NCBI GenBank assembly: GCA_036524115.1
Contig: DATDCY010000017.1
Location: 1 to 25,478, forward strand
Source: a bacterium
GTDB taxonomy: Bacteria > JAUVQV01 > DATDCY01
Direction: 5' to 3'
Length of the DNA stretch: 25,478 bases
Shown: positions 9,727 to 18,198 of the stretch, one piece after another
How the letters are laid out: every line of letters starts with the position of its first letter
Position numbering within the stretch: position 1 is the first letter of the stretch
Position numbers and translations under genes: made by a program
The notes under the pieces: generated by a model
Databases searched by the model: none
What the model saw: the letters and a program-made list of their open reading frames with translations, nothing else
What the model was told of the DNA's origin: nothing

Positions 9727-10776
9727 CTACCAGGCGGTTATCCGGAATTCCTTCTTCAGTCCGTTGATGAAGCGCCAGTCGGTGTGCTGGTTGATGAACT
9801 CCTGGGGCGCCGTGGCGAGCAACCCGGTCTCCCGCATGCGCAGAGCGTAGAAGCGGATCGTGTCTTCGGGGTTGTACTCCCGCCATCGGCTGTACGGGAT
9901 GGCCTTGAGGGCCCGGAGGATCGACTCATATTCCGCTTCGGGCCTGAACTTCTTCGCAATGATGGTCCTGGCCGCAAGGACTGGATCGCGACCGACGATG
10001 TCGATGGCCTTGAGGATGGCGCGAAGGGCCCGCCGGGTGGCGACAGGGTTCTTCTCGATGAAGTAGCTCTGCCCGGACACCACGCAGCAGAAATACTGGG
10101 ACCACGGCTTGTCGACGTTGGTGTCGATCAGGAGATGACCGATCCCCTGCTCGATGAGCTCGTACGACCAGGGCGGAAAAGTGATGAAGGCATCGATCTT
10201 CCCCTCGCGGAAGAGGCGCATTGCTTCATCCTTGTTGACCCAGGCGTACTGGATGTCCGTGCGCGGGTCGAGACCCACGTAGGCCACGATCGTGGAGAAA
10301 AAGATGTGCGGGCCGCTGTTGACAAAGGGCCCCACCCAGACGGTCTTCCCCTTGAGGTCGAGAACCGAACGGATCCGCTCGCTGCCGACGAGCGCGTAGC
10401 ACCCCACGTGCAGGCCTGACAGGATCTTGAGCGGAGGCCGCTGCTCCTCGAGACTGAACATCATCACCGCGGAGAAGCTCGGGCTCAGGTCGATGGCGCC
10501 TTCCCTGGCGAGTTTCGCCGTATCCTCCTGCGACTGTCCGACCACGTACTGCACGTCGGTGAAGCCTTCTTCGCGCAGGAGCGGTTCGGCCACGTACATG
10601 GGCGCCCAGCAGGCCGGGTCGGCTCTGCGGATCCGCAGTCTCGTCGTCTCGGGCGGCGGTTCCTTTGCCGCGGCCGCCGGCGCCGATCGCAAGCCGAGCC
10701 CGGCTGCCGCACCCGCCAGCGCCAGCGCTCCCAGGAACGTGCGCCTGCTCCGATCCTTTATCCCGTGCCTATCCAC
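9727..10776 (-). CDS. Tat-exported NMT1/SsuA-type solute-binding protein without transporter
   Basis: 349 residues from GTG 10776, with AAGG 6 bases upstream. The N-terminus is a twin-arginine signal (SRRTFLGALAL, arginines 11-12), with likely cleavage after an Ala-rich stretch near residue 37. The mature part begins with a typical NMT1/SsuA/TauA strand (TRLRIRRADPACWAPMYVAE) and continues with LREEGFTDV, KGKTVWVG, GLDP and FREGKIDAFITFPPW elements of this type II binding fold. The family binds aliphatic sulfonates, nitrate/bicarbonate, or thiamine-pyrimidine precursors; the ligand here is unknown. No permease or ATPase gene adjoins it. Three signalling genes follow instead, so a receptor-accessory role is more likely than transport. 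Confidence 0.85.
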   Translation of the reverse strand: MDRHGIKDRSRRTFLGALALAGAAAGLGLRSAPAAAAKEPPPETTRLRIRRADPACWAPMYVAEPLLREEGFTDVQYVVGQSQEDTAKLAREGAIDLSPSFSAVMMFSLEEQRPPLKILSGLHVGCYALVGSERIRSVLDLKGKTVWVGPFVNSGPHIFFSTIVAYVGLDPRTDIQYAWVNKDEAMRLFREGKIDAFITFPPWSYELIEQGIGHLLIDTNVDKPWSQYFCCVVSGQSYFIEKNPVATRRALRAILKAIDIVGRDPVLAARTIIAKKFRPEAEYESILRALKAIPYSRWREYNPEDTIRFYALRMRETGLLATAPQEFINQHTDWRFINGLKKEFRITAW

Positions 10777-10908
10777 GGGGCACCTTGCTCTCGCAGCGCC
10801 GAGTACGGTTCATCGAATGTGCGGGGCAGGATCGGGCGCAGATTGATGAGAGGCAGCCGAGAAGCCGGCTGAACTCATGGAAACTCATCTCCGCGCATGA
10901 TAGTCGGG

Positions 10909-10937
10909 ATTCTCTGGGCAAGGTGCCCGGTTGTCAA
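10909..10937 (-). promoter_or_regulatory. Sigma-70 promoter of the binding protein/two-component operon
   Basis: On the - strand TTGACA (10937-10932) is followed after 17 bp by GAGAAT (10914-10909). The spacer contains a palindrome GGGCA-CCT-TGCCC (10916-10928), placed like a repressor site. The distance to the GTG start is about 130 bp. Confidence 0.55.
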
Positions 10938-11017
10938 GCCACTCGCCGGCGGGAAAGGCGTGTTGTCCGGTTCCTACGCCACGGCCGCCACAGGGCGCGA
11001 GAACCTGGCCCGTTATC

Positions 11018-11665
11018 TCAATGCGTCCTTGCGGCTGACCCGCCGGTGTGCCGGGACAGGCCCCGACCGTCCCCGTCGAGCGCGGCGACAAGGCCGGGCG
11101 CCGTCAGCAGCCGGAAGTACTCCGCCAAGTGCTCGGCGGGAAATGGGACATTGGCGTCCAGCCACCAGGTCAGCAGCGACAGGAGCGAGCTGACATACCA
11201 CCGTACGGTGACGTCGATCGGCACCTGCGGCCTGCGCTTGCCCCGCAGGGACGCCGCAAAGGGCTCGCGGAGCAGATCGAAAAGATAACGGTGCAGATAC
11301 TTGAGGATCATCTGACCGCTCTCCTTGCCGACCATCGCCTTGTAGAGACTGAGATGCGCTTTCTCCCCGGCGTGGCGGAAGAACGCCAGAACGAAGTCGA
11401 AACCTACGTCCGGCCCTTCCCGGACCGCCGCCTGCAGTGATTGCTGCTGCTCGAGCATCGAGCGCAGGTGATCAAAGCTGCCGAGGAGCAGGTCGTCCTT
11501 GTCCCGATAGTGGGAGTAGAACGTGGACCTGCCGACGTCGGCGCGGTCGAGAATGTCCTGCACCGTGATCTTCTCGTAGCCCTTCTCGACGATCAGAGAC
11601 ACCAGGGCTTCGCGCATCATCCTGCGCGTCCGCCCGATGCGGCGGTCCTCCTTCTTCGTCTTCAT
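11018..11665 (-). CDS. TetR/AcrR-family repressor, divergent from ABC exporter
   Basis: 215 residues. The helix-turn-helix is canonical: residues 15-60 include MMREALVSLIVEKGYEKIT, VQDILDRADVGRSTFYSHYRDKDDLL. The C-terminal ligand domain has the TetR_C-type pattern seen in regulators with RWYVSSLLSLLTWWLD (155-170), typical of Firmicutes-like TetR_8 or DhaS-type proteins. The ATG at 11665 has GGAGG 6-7 bases upstream; the open frame continues far upstream antisense to the ABC gene, and that part is not coding. The intergenic region to the divergent ATPase gene is about 156 bp and packed with GTTC/GAAC repeats, so self-repression and repression of the exporter are likely. The inducer is unknown, probably a transported compound. 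Confidence 0.88.
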   Translation of the reverse strand: MKTKKEDRRIGRTRRMMREALVSLIVEKGYEKITVQDILDRADVGRSTFYSHYRDKDDLLLGSFDHLRSMLEQQQSLQAAVREGPDVGFDFVLAFFRHAGEKAHLSLYKAMVGKESGQMILKYLHRYLFDLLREPFAASLRGKRRPQVPIDVTVRWYVSSLLSLLTWWLDANVPFPAEHLAEYFRLLTAPGLVAALDGDGRGLSRHTGGSAARTH

Positions 11666-11700
11666 GAGGCCTCCGGTTTCCGAACGGGGAGTCCCGATCT

Positions 11701-11720
11701 GTTCGATTCCGAACGTTCGG
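11701..11720. promoter_or_regulatory. Palindromic operator candidates near the TetR gene
   Basis: GTTCG-ATTC-CGAAC (11701-11714) overlaps a perfect 12-bp palindrome CCGAACGTTCGG (11709-11720). Both use GTTC/GAAC half-sites, as does the operator at 11759-11775. They lie 36-55 bp upstream of the TetR start. Confidence 0.45.
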
Positions 11721-11734
11721 GGTGCCTTTGATTC

Positions 11735-11763
11735 TTGATTGGCCGCTCGCCGCTCCCTATGTT
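11735..11763 (+). promoter_or_regulatory. Promoter of ABC exporter operon
   Basis: TTGATT (11735-11740), a 17-bp spacer and TATGTT (11758-11763) match -35 and -10 at four of six positions each. The -10 is covered by the operator-like palindrome starting at 11759. Confidence 0.5.
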
Positions 11764-11786
11764 CATATCGAACATGGTGTTCATAT
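11759..11786. promoter_or_regulatory. TetR operator candidate overlapping the -10 of the exporter promoter
   Basis: ATGTTC-ATATC-GAACAT (11759-11775) is a perfect 17-bp interrupted palindrome. The 9-mer TGTTCATAT recurs 18 bp later (11760-11768 and 11778-11786), suggesting two adjacent dimer sites. Occupancy would block the promoter. Confidence 0.55.
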
Positions 11787-11821
11787 ACAGACAACCTATT
11801 CACGAGAAGGGAGGCTGTCAA

Positions 11822-12625
11822 GTGAACGGTCAGGCCGGAGTGCCGAGGCAGCAGCTCATCGAACTGCGCGGGATCGGCAAGGAGTTCCCGACGGCGGGGG
11901 GTACCGTGCAGGTTCTCAGAGACGTGGACCTCAGCGTGGAGCGGGGGGAGTATGTCGCGATCGTCGGGAAGTCGGGGAGCGGGAAATCGACTCTGCTCAA
12001 CATGATCACTGGCATCGATCACCCGAGTCAGGGAACGGTCACCATCGATTCGGTGGCGGTGCACACCCTGAGCGAAAGCCGTCTGGCGAGGTGGCGGGGG
12101 GAGAACATCGGCATCGTCTTTCAGTTCTTCCAACTCATCCCCACGCTCACCATCCTGGAGAACCTGCTCCTGGCCATGGATTTCGTCAGCAAGGTGCCGA
12201 AGCCTGATCGTCGGGCGCGGGCGAAGGCCCTGCTCGCGCAGGTCGGCCTCGCCGGTCACGCCGGGAAACTGCCGACGGCCCTCTCCGGCGGGGAACAGCA
12301 GCGAGCAGCCCTCGCGCGAGCCCTGGCCAACGATCCGCCGGTCCTGATCGCGGACGAACCCACCGGCAACCTGGACAGCCGAACTGCGCTGGCCGTTCAA
12401 TCCCTGTTCCGGGAGTTGGTCCAAGGCGGGAAGACGGTCATTGTCGTCACGCACGACCTGAACACCGATGCCGGCTACGAGCGAACGATTTCACTGGCGG
12501 ACGGCGCCGTCGTCGGCGACACCAGAGCCACCCAGGTCTCGCAGGAACGGCGTCCGCCCGAGCCTCCCGTGCTTCTCCGGATCGCCGCCGCTGCTTCATC
12601 TGCCTTTGACGGCGTCTTGTCATGA
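11822..12625 (+). CDS. ABC transporter ATPase, LolD/MacB/FtsE class
   Basis: 267 residues from GTG 11822, chosen because AAGGGAGG lies exactly 7 bases upstream; the frame is open further upstream but runs through the promoter and operator. Walker A is GKSGSGKST (49-57), the Q-loop VFQFF (99-103), the signature LSGGEQQR (154-161), Walker B VLIADE (174-179), and the switch histidine H211. The family powers mechanotransmission-type permeases that move substrates from the periplasm outward or pull lipoproteins. The C-terminal 35 residues (Pro/Arg-rich) extend past the usual family end. Its stop overlaps the permease start by 4 bp (ATGA), so the two are translationally coupled. Confidence 0.93.
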   Translation: MNGQAGVPRQQLIELRGIGKEFPTAGGTVQVLRDVDLSVERGEYVAIVGKSGSGKSTLLNMITGIDHPSQGTVTIDSVAVHTLSESRLARWRGENIGIVFQFFQLIPTLTILENLLLAMDFVSKVPKPDRRARAKALLAQVGLAGHAGKLPTALSGGEQQRAALARALANDPPVLIADEPTGNLDSRTALAVQSLFRELVQGGKTVIVVTHDLNTDAGYERTISLADGAVVGDTRATQVSQERRPPEPPVLLRIAAAASSAFDGVLS

Positions 12626-14754
12626 GCATCAGGATGCGGAAGGCGCTCAGCGATCTGCGCGCCACTCCGGGGCGCACGGCACTCATCACCCTCGCGCTCG
12701 CGATCGGCCTGTGGGGCGTGGGGTCGATGCTGGTCTCCTACACGATTCTGACCCGCGACTTGAGGGAGAACCACATCCGGACCAGCCCCCCGCACGCGGT
12801 GCTCACGTCCAAGGATTTTGGCCGCCTCGATCTCGTCGCCTTCCGTTCCAGGCCGGAGATTGAGAGCGCCGAGTTCCGCGACCTCTCCTTGCAGCGGATC
12901 GAGGTGCATCCGGAGGTCTGGGTGCCGCTGTATCTCTTCGGCGTCGATGACTTCGACGCAGTGCGTCTCGCGCGTCAGTTTCCGCTGGAGGGTCGGGCGT
13001 CCCCGCCGCCGGGCACGATGGTCATCGAACGCAACGGCCGGCTGATCTCCGCTCTGGGCGTCGGGTCGCGGGCCAGGGTTCGCAGCGGCTCCAGGGTCCT
13101 CGAGCTACCGATCAGCGGCATCGTCTTCGATCCGGGCCAGTCGCCGGCAACGCAGGACCACAGGATCTACGGGTACGTCGACAAGGCGACCTATGCGGCC
13201 ATGACCGGAGAGATCGCCGGGCAGCGGTTGCTGCTCCGCTTCAGGAACCCGTCCACAAACCGGGAGGTCCGGATCGCCACGGAGCGCGTCCTCGACGGAT
13301 TGAAGGCCTCGGGCATCGCCGTTGGCACGCACGAGAACCCCCCGCTGAACGAGCACCCCCATCAGTGGCAGCTGAACACGCTGCTCTTCCTGCAGGGCAG
13401 CATTTGCCTTCTGGCGTTCCTTCTCGCCGCCGTCCTCGTCTCCCAGGTGATGGCGGCCATCCTCGCCAGGCAGGTCCGCCAGATCGGCATCTTCAAGGCT
13501 CTCGGTGCCTCGCGGCTCGGGATCTTCACGATCTACGGCTCGATGATCGCGGTTCTCGCCGTCGTCGCCGGCATGCTGGCGATCCCCGCGGCGCTGGCAA
13601 CGGGCTTCGCCTTCGCCCGCTTCGTCGCAACGAAGCTCAATTTCGACATCCTGACGACCAGCCTGCCGCTGCGCGTCCACATCCAGCTTGCCGCCGCAGC
13701 CCTGCTGCTGCCGTTTCTTCTGTCGCTCACCGCACTGTTCAAGGGGATCGGGGTCCCGGTTCGTGATGCACTGAGCGACTACGGCGTCCGGCAGGATGCC
13801 TGCGGCAAGGGCTCGCCCGGCTCCACCGGCAGGTTTCTCTCGAGCAGTCTGCTCCTGGCACTGCGGAACAGCCTGCGGCGCAAGAAGCGTCTGGCGATCA
13901 CGGTGCTTGGCACGGCGCTCGGCGTGGCCATTTTCAGCACGGGCTTCAACGTCCGGCAGTCGCTCGCTCTGCTGCTGGCGGATGTGAGAAATGGAGCGAG
14001 GTGCGACGTGCAGGTCGTGCTTCGGGACCAGGTAGCCAAGGAGCGCGCTCTGGCGCCTTTTCGCTCGCTGGAGAACGTGGCCCGGATCGAGACCGGGAGC
14101 TGCGGCCGAGGCGAAATGCAGAGCAAGGAGTTCGTGATGAACCAGGGGGCGCGGGAGATCTCCGGCTTTCCCGCGGCAGGCGAGGTGAACAGCCTGATGT
14201 TCGTGGCGAGGGACAAGAGCTATGAGGGGGTGATCGCCCTGAAGAAGGAGATCGAAGAGGCGATCGGACCCAGCGACCTGAATGTTCTCTCCGTGATGTC
14301 TCAGGCCGAGCGCACCACGATCATCTCCGACCATCTGGACGTCATCCTGACGACGATCTTGATCACGTCATTCATGGTCCTCGCTGTGAGCGCGATGGGA
14401 ATGGCCTCGGCCACCGGCATCACCATCATGGAGCGGACGCGCGAAATCGGCGTGCTCAGGGCGATCGGGGCGACGCCGGAGAGGATCTTCAGGCTTTTCG
14501 CCGCCGAGGGCATGATCACCAGCGTGGCGGGCATCGCCCTGGGACTCCTCGGGTCGTGGCCGCTGAGCATCGTCGCAGCCTCCTTCTTCGGTAATCTGGT
14601 GCTCGGCAAGGGTGCCACGCTGCAAGCCGCCTTCAGCGTGAGCGGATTCGGCATCACCCTGGTCACGACCCTGATCTTCGGCTTCCTGGCCAGCCGGATC
14701 CCGGCACAACGGGCGGTTTCGGTATCGACGAGAGAGGCACTGGCCTATGAATAG
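12622..14754 (+). CDS. ABC permease with duplicated FtsX/MacB modules
   Basis: 710 residues. Eight hydrophobic helices are visible at about 18-42, 252-280, 302-332, 354-376, 424-444, 574-600, 628-655 and 672-692, meaning two four-helix FtsX-type halves on one chain. Each half carries the coupling motif after its second helix: RQVRQIGIFKALGAS (284-298) and ERTREIGVLRAIGAT (604-618). The first periplasmic domain (43-251) resembles MacB-PCD; the second (445-573) is shorter. This matches the single-polypeptide permeases of YknZ/DevC/LolE-like exporters with fused halves. No periplasmic adaptor (HlyD-type) gene adjoins it, so an MFP-dependent tripartite pump is not supported here. The substrate is unknown. 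It is regulated with the ATPase. Confidence 0.9.
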   Translation: MSIRMRKALSDLRATPGRTALITLALAIGLWGVGSMLVSYTILTRDLRENHIRTSPPHAVLTSKDFGRLDLVAFRSRPEIESAEFRDLSLQRIEVHPEVWVPLYLFGVDDFDAVRLARQFPLEGRASPPPGTMVIERNGRLISALGVGSRARVRSGSRVLELPISGIVFDPGQSPATQDHRIYGYVDKATYAAMTGEIAGQRLLLRFRNPSTNREVRIATERVLDGLKASGIAVGTHENPPLNEHPHQWQLNTLLFLQGSICLLAFLLAAVLVSQVMAAILARQVRQIGIFKALGASRLGIFTIYGSMIAVLAVVAGMLAIPAALATGFAFARFVATKLNFDILTTSLPLRVHIQLAAAALLLPFLLSLTALFKGIGVPVRDALSDYGVRQDACGKGSPGSTGRFLSSSLLLALRNSLRRKKRLAITVLGTALGVAIFSTGFNVRQSLALLLADVRNGARCDVQVVLRDQVAKERALAPFRSLENVARIETGSCGRGEMQSKEFVMNQGAREISGFPAAGEVNSLMFVARDKSYEGVIALKKEIEEAIGPSDLNVLSVMSQAERTTIISDHLDVILTTILITSFMVLAVSAMGMASATGITIMERTREIGVLRAIGATPERIFRLFAAEGMITSVAGIALGLLGSWPLSIVAASFFGNLVLGKGATLQAAFSVSGFGITLVTTLIFGFLASRIPAQRAVSVSTREALAYE

Positions 14755-14783
14755 ATGGCCCGTCTTGCTGAAAGGAGATCTCC

Positions 14784-15218
14784 ATGAAGAAGCTCTTGAT
14801 CACCTCATACTGGATCGGTATTGTCGCCGATGCCTTGGCGACCCTGCTTCTGTTCTCGCCTGCCGTAAGCGGCCAGGTCCTGCGGCCGCTGCCCTATGAG
14901 ATCACGCCGATGTATCTCTATGTCTCGCGCGTCACCGGCGCCCTGATGCTTGGCTGGACGGTCCTGCTCTTCTGGGGACAGCGCAGGCCGGTCGAGCGCG
15001 CGGATCTGCTGCTCATCACGCTCGCTCCCGTGACCGTGATGGCCGGCGCCGCCGTCGCGGTCGCCCGGTCCGGGCAGATCCCGCTGTCGAGTCTGGTGCC
15101 GATGTTCGTCCTTTACGCTGTCCTCTATGGCACCTTCCTGCCCTCGTACTTCTGGGCGAGGAAACGCCGCAGCGGGGCAGGGGCGGGTGAGAAACCCTTG
15201 ACACGCGTTGACCTATAA
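14784..15218 (+). CDS. Small four-helix membrane protein of unknown function
   Basis: 144 residues with four hydrophobic helices (about 7-26, 44-65, 74-95, 101-123) and a basic C-terminal tail. AAAGGAG lies 7-8 bases before the ATG. The gene begins 29 bp after the permease stop on the same strand with no terminator between, so it is probably the third gene of the exporter operon. I do not recognise a named family. A role as an accessory or immunity-like membrane partner would be pure inference. Its last codons overlap the -35 and spacer of the next promoter. Confidence 0.7.
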   Translation: MKKLLITSYWIGIVADALATLLLFSPAVSGQVLRPLPYEITPMYLYVSRVTGALMLGWTVLLFWGQRRPVERADLLLITLAPVTVMAGAAVAVARSGQIPLSSLVPMFVLYAVLYGTFLPSYFWARKRRSGAGAGEKPLTRVDL

Positions 15219-15241
15219 GTATCATACAGACCGGTCGGTAT
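15198..15241 (+). promoter_or_regulatory. Promoter with overlapping TetR-type operator (autoregulated)
   Basis: TTGACA (15198-15203), a 16-bp spacer and TATCAT (15220-15225) form a near-consensus promoter inside the 3' end of the previous gene. An 18-bp near-palindrome ATACAGACC-GGTCGGTAT (15224-15241, one mismatched pair) starts at the -10, the classic place for self-repression by the TetR protein encoded downstream. Confidence 0.65.
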
Positions 15242-15263
15242 GTTATGAAGAGGGGCTATCGAC

Positions 15264-15374
15264 ATGAAGTTCACGGCCCGCGCGCTTGCCAGCCATCTGG
15301 ACGGGCGGGATGGGGCAGAAGAACTGGCCGGTCTGCTCTGCGATGATCTGTCCTTCGCACGAGAACAAACATGA
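15264..15374 (+). CDS. 36-residue upstream ORF coupled to the TetR gene
   Basis: ATG 15264 is preceded by AGAGGGG 8 bases upstream. The frame runs 36 codons to a TGA that overlaps the TetR start codon (ATGA, 15371-15374). The TetR start has only weak purine content upstream, so its translation probably depends on ribosomes finishing this ORF. The peptide (starting MKFTARALASHLDG) is soluble-looking and is not recognised. It may be a real micropeptide or a coupling leader only. Confidence 0.5.
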   Translation: MKFTARALASHLDGRDGAEELAGLLCDDLSFAREQT

Positions 15375-16036
15375 ACCGTACACAGGCCACTGACGAGCGA
15401 TCGCGCAAACGCGCCGGGGGGCCAAGCGCCGTGAGACGAAGCGGTTCCGATACGCGACGGGAGATCGTGGAGAACGCGTTGCAGCTCTTCTCGGTCAAGG
15501 GCTACCATCACACGTCCATCAATGACCTGCTGGACGCCACCGGGCTCACGAAGGGGGGACTCTACGGCCACTTCGGGGGCAAGGAGGAGATCTGGACGGC
15601 GGCATATGCGCGAGCGGTCGAGATCTGGGGCGGCATCGTGTTTCGCGGCGTCAAGGATATAGAAGACCCGCTCCTGCGGATTCAGCGGGTGGTAGAGCAG
15701 GATCTGAGGAACTACGTCGGCGGCCGGGTATTCGAAGGTGGCTGCCTCTTTCTGAATCTCCTCGTCGAGCTCTCCGGCCAATCTCCGGCTCTCGCCGCGC
15801 AAATCCTGCGCGGCTTCGACGGTTTCTCGGAGCTCCTTGCCCGCTGGCTTGCTGAGGCCCAGGAGAAACGACTTCTGGTTCCCGACGTGAATCCGCGGGA
15901 GATCGCCGATTTTCTGGTGACGTCCCTGAACGGGGCCGCCGCGCTGTACTCCGCCCGGCAGGACCCGGAAACGCTCGAACGAGCGATTCGACAACTCCGC
16001 TGCTATCTGAGCGTGTGGCGGACTGAAGGAGCGTAG
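15371..16036 (+). CDS. TetR-family regulator, NemR/AcuR-like type with GGC motif
   Basis: 221 residues. The N-terminal 25 residues are basic and disordered-looking. The DNA-binding domain covers about 28-75, with ENALQLFSVKGYHHTSINDL, DATGLTKGGLYGHFGGKEE. The ligand domain carries FEGGCLFLNLLVELS (121-135); in related regulators (NemR, AcuR, YxaF types) the cysteine in this GC-L-N motif can sense electrophiles, so C125 is a candidate sensor. The predicted operator with a GACCGGTC core at 15224-15241 fits this subfamily. No obvious target operon lies downstream (the next gene is convergent), so self-control plus targets elsewhere, or the upstream membrane-protein gene, are options. The start was chosen over later ATGs by the ATGA overlap. 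Confidence 0.85.
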   Translation: MNRTQATDERSRKRAGGPSAVRRSGSDTRREIVENALQLFSVKGYHHTSINDLLDATGLTKGGLYGHFGGKEEIWTAAYARAVEIWGGIVFRGVKDIEDPLLRIQRVVEQDLRNYVGGRVFEGGCLFLNLLVELSGQSPALAAQILRGFDGFSELLARWLAEAQEKRLLVPDVNPREIADFLVTSLNGAAALYSARQDPETLERAIRQLRCYLSVWRTEGA

Positions 16037-16206
16037 AGACGTGAAGGCGTGCCGCCCCGCCGCCGCCCGGCGTCACGCGGATTCCCACGGGCCGCCGTCG
16101 CAGCCGGGAGGAATCTTCTTCCCCCCCCGGCCAGCAGCGATGCGCTCCGGCGCGAGCTGAAGCACCCCGCTGTCGGGCTCCGCCGAGACGATGTCGGGGC
16201 TGCGGC

Positions 16207-18174
16207 CTAGCGGACCAGCAGCTCCACCCCGTCGAACCAGGCGCTCCCCTTCTGCCTCGTGAAGTGCAGCAGGACCTGCGCCTTCGTGAACGACTTCGGC
16301 ATCCTGAAGGCGCGCGAGATCGCGGTCCAGCCGTGGGTGGTCCTGGCGAACGTCGCCCACCAGGACCGGACGCTGCCGTCCTCGAAGGTGACCTTGAGCT
16401 CCATGCCGATCGTCCCGCCGGACGCCGACACGCCCGCCGTGCGGTTCCACCCGCGGAGGACGAGGTACTTTCCGGCCGCACCCGAAACCGCCCGGGCCTG
16501 AACGAGCATCTTGTCGACGAGCGCGTTCCCCGCGAAGCGGAAGGCGGAGAGCCCGTCGTGGACGACGTCCGTCACCCGCTGGTCGTTGAGGCCGAGGCCG
16601 ACGCCGGTCCAGCCCGTCGGCAGCTTGTTCCCGCCCTCGAGGTAGCCGTTCGGCAGCCAGCCGACCTCGTCGGCGCCGATGTCCACCGCACCCCGCTGCG
16701 GGCGGGCGTCACCCTCGAAGTCGGTCGCCGGCGCGCCGGCCGTCTCCCCGGTGTTCACGCACGGGGAGGTCGACTGGAGGCGGTAGTCGCCGCCGGCCGT
16801 CGGCGCCGAGGCCGCTGCGAGCGGCAGGAGGAACCTCGGGAACGCGGCGATGTTGCCCGTCCCCGCGCCGCCCCAGCCGCCCTCGACGTCGCAGCGGGTG
16901 AGGGTGACGGGCGGGTCGATGGCGCCGACGACGCTGATCTGCGGGTCGGCGAACGCCGTGTTCCCCCAGACGACGGAGCTGGTCAACGGGAGCGGCGCCG
17001 ATTCGATCATCACGCCGCCGCCCGAGGCAGTCGCGTTGTTGCCCGCGACGGTGCAGTTGGTGAGCGCGGAGCCCGGTGCGGCGCCGGTCACGGAAACCCC
17101 GCCGCCCACGCCGGCGGTGTTGCCCGAGAAGATGCTGTTGATGAAGCGGGGGGAGCTGTCGCCCTCGCAGCGGACGCCGCCGCCGTACACCGCGGCGAGG
17201 TTCCCGCGCACGAGCGTCGCCGACAGGTTGCCGGTCGAGCCTCCCGAGAAGTCCAGGCCCCCGCCGGAGCCCCCGGCGGCGTTCTTCTCGACGACGCACC
17301 CCTGGAGGCTGACCGTCGCCACGGAGGAGAACAGGCCGCCGCCGTCGATCGTGGAGCGGTTGTTGTCGATCGTGCACCGGCTGAAGCTGAAGATCCCGGA
17401 GTCGACCTCGACCCCCCCGCCCAGGTTCCCGGCGAAGTTCCCGGAGAAGCGGGACCCGGCGACCGTGACGGCGCCGCCGCTCATGTACGCCCCGCCGCCG
17501 TGCTGCGAGACGGCCCGGTTGCCCACGATCGAGCTGTCGATCACGCTGCACGACGTGGCAGCGAGGTAGGTCCCGCCGCCGTAGGAGTCAGCGAGGTTGT
17601 CGCTGATCGTGCACCGGGTGAGCGACGGGCTCCCCCCCGCGACGAACACGCCGCCCCCGGCGTAGCCGGTGTGGTTGCGCATGATCACGCAGTCGACGAC
17701 GGCGGAGTTCGAGTTCGAGAGATGGATGCCGCCGCCGGGGCCGCCGGCGGAGTTGTCGAGGACCCAGCACTCCCGGATCGTGGGAGAGGAGACATTGACG
17801 GCGATGCCGCCGCCGACGATGGGGGTGTCGCCTCCGGTGATCGTGAAGCCCTGAAGAACGGCCGCCGGGGTCTGGCCGCCCTCGACCGTCACGACGCTCC
17901 CGAGCTTGGCCGAGCCGTCGATGACGGTCCGCCCCGGCCCGTTCTCGGAGCGCAGGACGACGTCGAACGCGGGGAAGGTGATGTGCTCGAAGTAGGCGCC
18001 GTCGCCGACCACGATCTCGTCGCTAGCGGCGGAGGCGTCGATGGCGGCCTGGATGCTCCCGTAGGCGCAGCCGACCGGGCAGACCGCGAGCGTCGCGCCG
18101 CGCGCGGGGGCGGGGATGGACAGGACGGCGAGAAGCAAGGTGAGCGGCAGGCGGTACCCGAGTCCCTGGAGCAT
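16207..18174 (-). CDS. Secreted right-handed parallel beta-helix protein with C-terminal carbohydrate-binding-like domain
   Basis: 655 residues with a Sec signal peptide (about 1-26). Residues 30-445 are a repetitive beta-helix. Eleven GGG turns occur from residue 121 to 387 at a steady 26-28-residue spacing, within a pattern like C-T-I-x-x-N-x-A-x-x-x-GGG. A choice-of-anchor Q-like segment follows (SPCVNTGE near 470, DFEGDARPQRGAVDIGADE near 485-503). The last 145 residues form a jelly-roll-like domain ending in SAWFDGVELLVR, similar to domains used for glycan binding. It is likely extracellular or surface-associated, possibly a polysaccharide-interacting protein; no catalytic residues can be assigned. 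AAGGAGG lies 7 bases upstream of the ATG. Confidence 0.85.
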   Translation of the reverse strand: MLQGLGYRLPLTLLLAVLSIPAPARGATLAVCPVGCAYGSIQAAIDASAASDEIVVGDGAYFEHITFPAFDVVLRSENGPGRTVIDGSAKLGSVVTVEGGQTPAAVLQGFTITGGDTPIVGGGIAVNVSSPTIRECWVLDNSAGGPGGGIHLSNSNSAVVDCVIMRNHTGYAGGGVFVAGGSPSLTRCTISDNLADSYGGGTYLAATSCSVIDSSIVGNRAVSQHGGGAYMSGGAVTVAGSRFSGNFAGNLGGGVEVDSGIFSFSRCTIDNNRSTIDGGGLFSSVATVSLQGCVVEKNAAGGSGGGLDFSGGSTGNLSATLVRGNLAAVYGGGVRCEGDSSPRFINSIFSGNTAGVGGGVSVTGAAPGSALTNCTVAGNNATASGGGVMIESAPLPLTSSVVWGNTAFADPQISVVGAIDPPVTLTRCDVEGGWGGAGTGNIAAFPRFLLPLAAASAPTAGGDYRLQSTSPCVNTGETAGAPATDFEGDARPQRGAVDIGADEVGWLPNGYLEGGNKLPTGWTGVGLGLNDQRVTDVVHDGLSAFRFAGNALVDKMLVQARAVSGAAGKYLVLRGWNRTAGVSASGGTIGMELKVTFEDGSVRSWWATFARTTHGWTAISRAFRMPKSFTKAQVLLHFTRQKGSAWFDGVELLVR

Positions 18175-18198
18175 CAGAGTCCTCCTTCAGCGGGGTCC

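Noticed and set aside
11666-12454. N-terminal extension of the TetR frame
   Set aside because: It runs antisense through the operator region and the ABC ATPase gene; the Shine-Dalgarno and the domain boundary place the start at 11665.
16104-16130. Hairpin with a C8 run between the second TetR gene and the beta-helix gene
   Set aside because: Imperfect stem needing bulges and no T tail on either strand, so not supported as a terminator.
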